A stretch of 6,148 bases of DNA from Lysobacteraceae bacterium (lineage in GTDB: Bacteria > Pseudomonadota > Gammaproteobacteria > Steroidobacterales > Steroidobacteraceae). A program made the translations under genes and the position numbers. Shown piece after piece: positions 1-5,433 of the stretch. The notes beneath the pieces were generated by a model that worked only from the letters and a program-made list of their open reading frames with translations, made no database searches and was not told where the DNA came from. Each line of letters begins with the position of its first letter. Position 1 is the first letter of the stretch. The stretch covers positions 1 through 6,148 of the forward strand of contig JAAYXG010000547.1 of assembly GCA_012516015.1 (NCBI GenBank), in the 5' to 3' direction.

Positions 1-291
1 ACACGTACCCACGAGCGCGTCGGCGCTCTTCGCGAGCGAAATGGCCTCCGCGGGGCTGCTCGCGCGCAGGAACTCGACATCAGGAGAGTCGGCTTCGAGT
101 CGCTGGACGACCCCAGGCTCGGCACCGATGACGAGAATCCGCTCAGGTTTGCGCCATCCTGCTTGCTCGCGAAGGGGTGTCGCGGCCTCCTCGAGCTGAT
201 AGCGCTCCTGCACGCTTTGCTCGGCGAGCGCATTCGAATGCAAGAGCACCGTGAGAAAGGCCGCTCCGGCTAGAACTTTCGACTTGATCAT
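1..291 (-). CDS. Exported protein, probable D-2-hydroxyacid dehydrogenase N-terminus (partial)
   Basis: The gene starts at an ATG at 291 and runs off the left edge, so only the first 97 residues are visible. A near-perfect Shine-Dalgarno (GGAGGAG, 297-303) five bases upstream fixes the start. The N-terminus is a good Sec signal peptide: K3 and K5, a hydrophobic stretch from about residue 6 to 17, and a likely cleavage site after A-L-A at residue 23. From residue 50 a strand (RILVIG), a helix, a second strand (DVEFLRA) and ADALVG resemble the first substrate-binding half of D-isomer-specific 2-hydroxyacid dehydrogenases, which reduce 2-oxoacids with NAD(P)H. The GxGxxG nucleotide motif and the catalytic Arg/Glu/His would lie outside the window, so the family call is tentative. 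The gene follows the FAD/Fe-S oxidase on the same strand after a 160-base gap and may be co-transcribed. An exported NAD-dependent enzyme would be unusual; another exported Rossmann-like protein remains possible. Confidence 0.6.
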   Translation of the reverse strand, partial: MIKSKVLAGAAFLTVLLHSNALAEQSVQERYQLEEAATPLREQAGWRKPERILVIGAEPGVVQRLEADSPDVEFLRASSPAEAISLAKSADALVGTC

Positions 292-451
292 CGTTGCTCC
301 TCCGCGCGCAATGACAGCATGGCGTAAGCATGCAACAGCACGAGGAAGAATCGAGTCGAGATTTGTGGACCGGTCTGCCACGGGCATGCGTAGCAGAGCG
401 GGCGGAAGAGGTGCGCTGCCACCCGCTGTTTGTAGCCGACGTCCTGCAGCC
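292..451. other. Intergenic gap between oxidase stop and downstream gene
   Basis: This 160-base stretch lies between two minus-strand genes. It holds the downstream gene's ribosome binding site and a weak inverted repeat (AGCGGG at 397-402 against CCCGCT at 422-427, 19-base loop). I see no T-tract that would make a convincing intrinsic terminator, no tRNA and no credible small ORF. Read-through from the oxidase gene is therefore possible, but a promoter for the downstream gene inside this gap cannot be excluded. Confidence 0.5.
297..303 (-). promoter_or_regulatory. Strong ribosome binding site for the exported dehydrogenase-like gene
   Basis: The minus strand reads GGAGGAG followed by CAACG and then the ATG at 291. 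This is close to the ideal anti-SD complement at ideal spacing. It decides the start and therefore the presence of the signal peptide. Confidence 0.85.
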
Positions 452-463
452 TCAAAGCAGGAC
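441..463 (-). other. Perfect 7-bp inverted repeat spanning the oxidase stop codon
   Basis: GTCCTGC (441-447) and GCAGGAC (457-463) are exact reverse complements separated by nine bases. The loop and right arm include the last codons and the TGA stop (452-454) of the oxidase gene. No run of T follows on the minus strand, so it does not look like a standard rho-independent terminator. It could act as an mRNA 3'-end stabilising stem or be chance. Confidence 0.4.
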
Positions 464-3400
464 GCGCTCGATCCCGCCGCTGTTCGCCGCCTTCACATAG
501 TTCGGCAGCCAGTTTTCGCCCAAAACGTGGCGCGCGATTTCGACGACGATGTAGTCGGCCTCGGTATCGGCGTCGTCGTTGTAGCGCTTGAGACCCTGTA
601 AGCACGACGGGCACGACGTGAGGATTTTGACGTCGCCCTTGAAGCCGTCTTCCCGCAACTTCGCCGCGCCCGCTTTCATCTCTTGTTCCTTGCGAAAGCG
701 CACCTGCGTGGCCACGTCCGGACGGCTGATCGCGAACGTGCCGGATTCGCCGCAGCAGCGATCGTTCTTCTCGATCCTGCCGTTCAGTCCGTCGTTCATG
801 AGCGTGTTGACGACCTTGAGCGGATCGTAGCTCTTGATGGGCGTGTGACAAGGATCGTGATACATGTAGCGAACGCCGGTCACGCCGTCGAGCTTCACGC
901 CGCGCTCCATCAGGAGCTCGTGGATATCGACGATGCGACAGCCGGGGAAGATCTCGTCGAAATTGTATCCTTGCAGTTGATCGAAGCACGTACCGCAGCT
1001 CACGACGACCGTCTTGATGTCGAGATAGTTGAGCGTCGTGGCGACGCGGTGAAACAAGACGCGATTGTCCGTGATCATCTTCTCGGCTTTGTCGAACTGC
1101 CCCGTGCCGCGCTGAGGGTAGCCGCAACACACGTAGCCCGGCGGCAGCACGGTCTGCACACCGACTTCCCACAGCATGGCTTGCGTCGCGAGCCCGACTT
1201 GCGAGAACAGACGCTCGGAGCCGCAACCCGGAAAATAGAACACCGCCTCGGACTCGCTCGTCGTGCGCGCCGGATCGCGAATGATGGGGACGTACTGGCG
1301 GTCCTCGATGTCGAGCAATGCGCGCGCGGTCTTCTTCGGCAGCCCACCGGGCATCTTCTTGTTCACGAAATGCACGACCTGCTCCTTGATCGGCGGCTTG
1401 CCCGTCGTCGCCGGCGGGCGCGCGGTTTGCGCGGCGGCGAAAGCGCCGAGCGCGCGATTCGCGACGCGCTGAGCCTTGAAACCCCAATCGAGCATCGCCT
1501 TACGCGTGAGCTTGATCGTTTCGGGATTCGTCGCGTTCAAGAAGAACATCGATGCCGCCGTGCCCGGATTGAAGCGCTTCTTGCCCATGCGGCGCAGCAG
1601 ATCGCGCATCGCCATCGAAACGTCGCCGAAATCGATGTTCACCGGACAGGGCGTCACGCACTTGTGACAGAGCGTGCAATGATCCGCCACGTCCGAGAAC
1701 TCGTCGAAGTGACGTATCGAGACGCCGCGGCGCGTTTGCTCCTCGTACAAGAACGCTTCGATCAGAAGCGACGTCGCCAGGATCTTGTTACGCGGCGAAT
1801 ACAAGAGGTTCGCGCGCGGCACGTGTGTCGCACACACGGGCTTGCACTTGCCGCAACGCAGACAATCCTTGATCGCATCCGCAATGGAGTTGATGTGGGA
1901 CTGCTGCATGATGAGCGACTCGTGGCCCATCAAATTGAAGCTCGGCGTATAGGCGTTGCGCAGATCGCCGCCGGGCATCAGCTTGCCGCGATTGAAATGC
2001 CCTTCCGGATCGATGCGATCCTTGTAGCGCCTGAATTCCGCCGTTTCTTCGTCCGACAAGAACTCGAGCTTCGTGATGCCGATGCCGTGCTCGCCCGAGA
2101 TCACGCCGTTCAAGCTGCGAGCGATTTGCATGATGCGCGCGACCGCGCGATTCGCCTCCTGCAGCATCTCGTAGTCGTCGGAGTTGACGGGAATGTTCGT
2201 GTGCACGTTCCCGTCGCCCGCGTGCATGTGCAACGCGACCCACACACGGCCGCGCAGCACGCGCTTATGGATCGCCTCGACCGCTTCGAGCACCGGGATG
2301 AATGCACCGCCGACGAAGAGGCGCCGGAAGTGCCCGCGGATCTCGCTCTTCCATGAGGTGCGTATGGAGCGATCCTGTATCAGATCGAAGACGCGCGTCG
2401 CCGGCTCGCGCTCGAGCCTGCGCTCGAAGTCGCCGCGCAGCGGCTCGAAGCCCAATGCGTCGAGCTCGGGCAGCGCCTCCGCGAGCGGCGTGTCGAGATG
2501 CTCGTACAGGTACTTCCAACGGGCGCGGGCCGCGGCGATGACTTGACGGGCCTGCGCTTGCCGATCGCCCACCAACGCCTCGCGCGAGGCGTTCGCAAGG
2601 TCCGGATCGTCGACCTTGCCGAGCGGCAGCTCGCCGGCGAAGAACGCATCCAGCTCATCGAGGAGCTTCAGCTTGTTCTTGAACGAGAGCTCGATGTTGA
2701 TGCGCTCGATCGCATCCGTGTAATCGCCCATGCGATCGAGCGGAATCACGACGTCCTCGTTGATCTTGAAGGCGTTCGTATGCCGCGCGATCGCCGCCGT
2801 ACGCGAGCGATCCAACCAGAACTTCTTTCGTGCATCGGCGCCGACCGCGATGAAGCCCTCGCCCGCACGACTGTTCGCGATGCGCACGACTTCGGACGTG
2901 GCGCGCGCGACTGCGTCGTCGTCCTCGCCGACGATGTCGCCGAGCAGCACCATCTTCGGCAGGTAGCCGCGCTTCGATTTCGTCGCGTAGCCGACCGCGC
3001 GCAGGTAACGTTCGTCCAGATGCTCGAGACCGGCGAGTTGCACACCGGTCGTGCGCGCCTCGTTCTCGAGATATCTCTTGATCTCGACGATCGAAGGGAT
3101 CGCATGCCGCGCATGACCGAAGAATTCGAGGCACACCGTTCGAATGTGCTTCGGCATCTTGTGCAATAACCAGCGTGCGGAGGTGATCACGCCGTCGCAG
3201 CCTTCCTTTTGCACCCCGGGCAGACCGCCGAGGAACTTGTCCGTAACATCCTTCCCGAGCCCGGTCTTGTGAAACTTGCGGCCTTCGATGTCGATGCGCG
3301 CGCTGCGAAGCCGACGCGCCTTGTCGGGCCGCTCGCGCCCGTCCTTCCAGACGAGCTCGAACGAAGCCGTGTCGACTTCGTGAATCTTGCCGCGGTTGTG

Positions 3401-4432
3401 TCCGAGGCGCGTGACCTCGAGCCAGTTCCCGTCTGGGTCGACCATGCGCCACCACACGAGATTGTCTACGGCAGTGCCCCACAACACGGCCTTCTTGCCG
3501 CCCGCGTTCATCGCAATGTTGCCGCCGATGCACGAAGCATCCGCCGACGTCGGATCCACCGCGAACACGAAGCCCGCCTGCTCGGCCGCATTCGCAACGC
3601 GACGCGTCACGACACCGGCTTCGCTGAAAATCGTGGGCGCCAGATCTTCCTGCCCCGGGGAGCCGGAATCGGGCAGCGCCCTCATCTCCACTTTGCCCAA
3701 TGCTTCCAGCTTCTCGGTGTTGATCACGGCCGTCAGCGGCGTGAGCGGCACCGCGCCGCCCGTGTAACCCGTGCCGCCGCCGCGCGGGATAATCGACAGT
3801 CCGAGTTGGATGCACGAGCGCACGAGCGCCGGGATCTCGTTTTCCGCATCGGGAGACAGAACGAGAAACGGATACTCGACGCGCCAGTCCGTCGCGTCGG
3901 TCACGTGCGAGACGCGCGCGAAGGCATCGAAGCGAATGTTGTCCTCGCGCGTATAGCGCACGAGCAGGCGGCGCGCGCGCTTGCGCAAGTCGATCGTGCG
4001 CTCGAACTCGCGCTCGAAAGACTGAACCGCCGCGCGAGCGGCCTGCAGCAGCTCGCCGACCTTGCGGTCGCGATCGGGATCGGATGCGTCGCGACGACGC
4101 TCCACTTCGTTCAAGCGGTGCACCAACCCTTCGATCAACATGCGGCGACGCTTCGGGTTGTCGATGAGGTCGTCCTGAAGGTAGGGGTTGCGTCGTACGA
4201 CCCAGATGTCGCCGAGCACTTCGTAGAGCATGCGTGCGGAGCGGCCGGTGCGGCGCTCGCTGCGCAGCTCGTCGAGAACCCGCCAGATCGGCTCGCCGAG
4301 CAGACGTACGACGATCTCGCGATCCGAGAACGACGTGTAGTTGTAAGGAATTTCACGCAGCCGCGCGGGCGCTTCCGGAACGAACGTGCGCTCCGCCTCG
4401 ATCGGCTCGAGCGGAAGAGACAGATTGAGCAA
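452..4432 (-). CDS. DUF3683-type FAD-linked oxidase fused to Fe-S/CCG oxidoreductase
   Basis: This 1326-residue single-chain flavin/Fe-S oxidoreductase probably oxidises a D-2-hydroxyacid (D-lactate, glycolate or 2-hydroxyglutarate type) and passes electrons to quinone. An N-terminal DUF3683-like region (about 25-160, core [12 protein letters not shown]) comes first. The FAD-binding PCMH fold follows, with [12 protein letters not shown] at 216-227 and a second FAD loop at 293-312. The FAD-oxidase C domain carries [10 protein letters not shown] (735-744) and [10 protein letters not shown] (776-785). Two [4Fe-4S] motifs have cysteines 857/860/863/867 and 919/922/925/929. Two CCG modules hold C1070, C1102-1103, C1146/C1149 and C1195, C1226-1227, C1274/C1277. 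It equals GlcD plus GlcF in one chain. YdiJ of E. coli has a similar FAD/Fe-S order but is about 1018 residues and, from memory, lacks the DUF3683 part. The start is TTG; no in-frame ATG or GTG lies nearby upstream and the first ATG is residue 68, inside conserved sequence. No signal peptide or membrane segment is seen. The substrate cannot be read from the sequence. Confidence 0.92.
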   Translation of the reverse strand: MLNLSLPLEPIEAERTFVPEAPARLREIPYNYTSFSDREIVVRLLGEPIWRVLDELRSERRTGRSARMLYEVLGDIWVVRRNPYLQDDLIDNPKRRRMLIEGLVHRLNEVERRRDASDPDRDRKVGELLQAARAAVQSFEREFERTIDLRKRARRLLVRYTREDNIRFDAFARVSHVTDATDWRVEYPFLVLSPDAENEIPALVRSCIQLGLSIIPRGGGTGYTGGAVPLTPLTAVINTEKLEALGKVEMRALPDSGSPGQEDLAPTIFSEAGVVTRRVANAAEQAGFVFAVDPTSADASCIGGNIAMNAGGKKAVLWGTAVDNLVWWRMVDPDGNWLEVTRLGHNRGKIHEVDTASFELVWKDGRERPDKARRLRSARIDIEGRKFHKTGLGKDVTDKFLGGLPGVQKEGCDGVITSARWLLHKMPKHIRTVCLEFFGHARHAIPSIVEIKRYLENEARTTGVQLAGLEHLDERYLRAVGYATKSKRGYLPKMVLLGDIVGEDDDAVARATSEVVRIANSRAGEGFIAVGADARKKFWLDRSRTAAIARHTNAFKINEDVVIPLDRMGDYTDAIERINIELSFKNKLKLLDELDAFFAGELPLGKVDDPDLANASREALVGDRQAQARQVIAAARARWKYLYEHLDTPLAEALPELDALGFEPLRGDFERRLEREPATRVFDLIQDRSIRTSWKSEIRGHFRRLFVGGAFIPVLEAVEAIHKRVLRGRVWVALHMHAGDGNVHTNIPVNSDDYEMLQEANRAVARIMQIARSLNGVISGEHGIGITKLEFLSDEETAEFRRYKDRIDPEGHFNRGKLMPGGDLRNAYTPSFNLMGHESLIMQQSHINSIADAIKDCLRCGKCKPVCATHVPRANLLYSPRNKILATSLLIEAFLYEEQTRRGVSIRHFDEFSDVADHCTLCHKCVTPCPVNIDFGDVSMAMRDLLRRMGKKRFNPGTAASMFFLNATNPETIKLTRKAMLDWGFKAQRVANRALGAFAAAQTARPPATTGKPPIKEQVVHFVNKKMPGGLPKKTARALLDIEDRQYVPIIRDPARTTSESEAVFYFPGCGSERLFSQVGLATQAMLWEVGVQTVLPPGYVCCGYPQRGTGQFDKAEKMITDNRVLFHRVATTLNYLDIKTVVVSCGTCFDQLQGYNFDEIFPGCRIVDIHELLMERGVKLDGVTGVRYMYHDPCHTPIKSYDPLKVVNTLMNDGLNGRIEKNDRCCGESGTFAISRPDVATQVRFRKEQEMKAGAAKLREDGFKGDVKILTSCPSCLQGLKRYNDDADTEADYIVVEIARHVLGENWLPNYVKAANSGGIERVLL

Positions 4433-4467
4433 GGTGTGGACCTGAGCTAGCGGCGGTTCGGCAGCGA

Positions 4468-4473
4468 ATTGTA
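4468..4473 (-). promoter_or_regulatory. Candidate -10 element (TACAAT) for the oxidase gene
   Basis: On the minus strand TACAAT differs from the sigma-70 consensus TATAAT at one base. It would place a transcription start near 4461 and a leader of roughly 28 bases before the TTG start. No good TTGACA-like -35 exists at 16-18 bases; that position is occupied by the GTGACGC heptamer repeat. The element is plausible in place and sequence but unproven. Confidence 0.4.
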
Positions 4474-4483
4474 AAGCAAGATG

Positions 4484-4511
4484 GTGACGCGTGACGCGTG
4501 ACGCGTGACGC
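4484..4511 (+). repeat. Tandem heptamer (GTGACGC) x4 in the divergent intergenic region
   Basis: Four perfect head-to-tail copies of GTGACGC occupy 4484-4490, 4491-4497, 4498-4504 and 4505-4511. The last copy runs into a 10-bp perfect palindrome, TGACGCGTCA (4506-4515). The array lies between the divergent starts of the oxidase gene (TTG, 4432) and yceH (ATG, 4549). It would sit at or just upstream of the -35 position of the oxidase promoter. Seven bases is not a multiple of three and the array is best read as non-coding. Confidence 0.9.
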
Positions 4512-4548
4512 GTCAGAATTCATGACCTCAAAACAAAATGGCATAAGC

Positions 4549-5181
4549 ATGAACCTCGAGCTCTCGCCCAACGAAATTCGCGTCATCGGCTGCTTGATCG
4601 AGAAATCGATCACGACGCCGGATCAATATCCGCTATCGATCAACGCGCTCACGAACGCCTGCAATCAAAAGAGCAATCGCGACCCGGTCATGGCGCTCGA
4701 CGAACGAACCGTCCAAGAGACGATCGACGGCCTCGTCAAGAAGCATCTCGTGCTCGAGCGCTCCGGCTTCGGCAGCCGTGTGCCGAAGTACCAGCACCGC
4801 TTCTGCAATACCGGCTTCGGCTCGCTCGAATTCACGCCGCAAGCGACCGCGATCCTGTGCGAGCTGATGCTTCGAGGGCCGCAGACGCCCGGCGAGCTCC
4901 GCGGTCGCAGTGCACGCATGGCGGAAATTCGCGACGCCGGTGAAGTGGAAGCGACGCTCCATGCGCTCGCGACGCGCGAAGACGGGCCGTTCGTCGTCAA
5001 GCTGGCCCGTGAGCCGGGGCGACGCGAGTCCCGCTACGCGCATCTTTTCGGCGGACCGATCGAGGCGAGCGTCGAGCCTGAATACGTCGATGTCCCGGCA
5101 ACGGCTGCCCCATCGCTCGTCGAGCGCATCGAAGCGCTGGAGCGGCAGGTCGCGGAGCTGCAGGCCGCTCTGCGACGGTAG
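4549..5181 (+). CDS. yceH: YceH family (UPF0502/DUF480) double winged-helix protein
   Basis: The 210-residue product matches the YceH family nearly end to end, close to the usual length of about 215. Recognisable family blocks are RVIGCLIEK (11-19), TTPDQYPLS (22-30), [13 protein letters not shown] (37-48), [14 protein letters not shown] (75-88), [19 protein letters not shown] (106-124), [15 protein letters not shown] (143-157) and ESRYAHLF (160-167). These form two winged-helix modules. The tail from about 189 ([11 protein letters not shown] onward) is a short coiled coil. The biochemical role is not established; the fold suggests DNA binding or protein contact in the cytoplasm. I chose ATG 4549 because the family begins a few residues before the first block. 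In-frame alternatives are ATG 4522 and GTG 4498, the latter inside the heptamer repeat. None has a clear Shine-Dalgarno. The TAG stop (5179-5181) is also the first three bases of the TAGGGGR heptamer array. Confidence 0.92.
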   Translation: MNLELSPNEIRVIGCLIEKSITTPDQYPLSINALTNACNQKSNRDPVMALDERTVQETIDGLVKKHLVLERSGFGSRVPKYQHRFCNTGFGSLEFTPQATAILCELMLRGPQTPGELRGRSARMAEIRDAGEVEATLHALATREDGPFVVKLAREPGRRESRYAHLFGGPIEASVEPEYVDVPATAAPSLVERIEALERQVAELQAALRR

Positions 5182-5345
5182 GGGATAGGGGGTAGGGGAT
5201 AGGGGATAGTCAGAGCGCACATGGGTGCGCGAACACCTCTCCCTTGCGGGAGATATCGCCAGCGAAGCGGTCGGTGGGGCGCGAAGCGCCTCTGACTACC
5301 CTACCCCCTACCCCCTACCCCCTACCCCCTACCCCCTACCCCCTT
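5179..5345. repeat. Inverted-repeat element with heptamer arms and hairpin-rich core
   Basis: The left arm is four heptamers TAGGGG(A/G) at 5179-5206 plus TAG, then TCAGAG. The right arm is CTCTGACTA (5290-5298), CCCTA, then five perfect CCCCCTA heptamers (5304-5338) and a final CCCCCTT (to 5345). TAGTCAGAG (5207-5215) is the exact reverse complement of CTCTGACTA, so the arms face each other and can pair over much of their length. The core of about 74 bases has three short perfect hairpins. It contains no gene; a 75-codon frame from ATG-like 5225 is a low-complexity artefact. The layout resembles a REP/BIME-like or MITE-like non-autonomous element or a structured 3'-untranslated sequence. I do not recognise it as a named family. 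Confidence 0.8.
5215..5290 (+). repeat. Hairpin cluster in the core of the inverted-repeat element
   Basis: Three perfect stems follow one another. GCGCAC (5215-5220) pairs with GTGCGC (5225-5230) over a 4-base loop. TCTCCC (5238-5243) pairs with GGGAGA (5248-5253) over TTGC. GGCGC (5278-5282) pairs with GCGCC (5286-5290) over GAA. GCGAAGCG occurs twice (5262-5269 and 5281-5288). The first and third stems compete with the outer arm for a few bases. No T-run follows, so these are not clear intrinsic terminators, though they could terminate or protect yceH mRNA. Confidence 0.6.
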
Positions 5346-5371
5346 CCTCATTAATTCCTTGTAATCCAAAA

Positions 5372-5397
5372 AACTTCCCCTCATGTCAGGAGTCTGA
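5372..5397 (+). promoter_or_regulatory. Candidate sigma-E (RpoE/AlgU-type) promoter of the protease gene
   Basis: AACTT (5372-5376), preceded by AA, and TCTGA (5393-5397) are separated by 16 bases. The ECF sigma-E consensus is roughly GGAACTT, 15-17 bases, then TCAAA/TCTGA, and the E. coli degP promoter, as I remember it, has the same half-sites and spacing. The upstream G pair of the -35 is replaced by A. Transcription would start near 5403, giving a leader of about 30 bases. The site sits between the repeat element and the protease gene, the expected place for envelope-stress control. Confidence 0.55.
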
Positions 5398-5422
5398 GCC
5401 GAAGATCCACGCATTCATCAAC

Positions 5423-5427
5423 GAGGG
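5423..5427 (+). promoter_or_regulatory. Ribosome binding site of the DegP/HtrA gene
   Basis: GAGGG lies six bases before the ATG at 5434. This spacing, together with the signal-like N-terminus that follows, supports the chosen start. Confidence 0.7.
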
Positions 5428-5433
5428 TGTCCT

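Noticed and set aside
288..1487. 399-codon minus-strand frame overlapping the oxidase gene 3' half and the downstream gap
   Set aside because: It lies in another frame over the CCG modules, its translation is Arg-rich without motifs, and it ends inside the start of the next gene.
683..2356. 557-codon open frame on the plus strand opposite the oxidase gene
   Set aside because: It is fully antisense to well-conserved FAD and Fe-S motifs of the minus-strand gene, and its composition is Arg/Asp/Ala-rich with no recognisable domain. Long antisense frames are expected in GC-rich coding DNA.
3209..4450. 413-codon open frame on the plus strand opposite the oxidase N-terminal half
   Set aside because: Same reasoning: antisense shadow of a conserved gene, low-complexity Arg-rich translation, no family signature.
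4498..4548. Longer yceH start at GTG 4498 or ATG 4522
   Set aside because: The added residues come from the repeat and an unconserved stretch, neither has a Shine-Dalgarno, and family members begin close to the ATG at 4549. Not fully excluded.
4633..5220. 195-codon minus-strand frame opposite yceH
   Set aside because: Antisense to the conserved YceH sequence; its N-terminus is a translation of the repeat arm.
5238..5253. Intrinsic terminator of yceH
   Set aside because: The 6-bp stem is followed by AT-mixed sequence with no T-run; a termination or mRNA-protecting role is possible but not shown.
5179..5345. CRISPR array
   Set aside because: Units are 7 bp, contiguous and without spacers; the arms are in opposite orientation.
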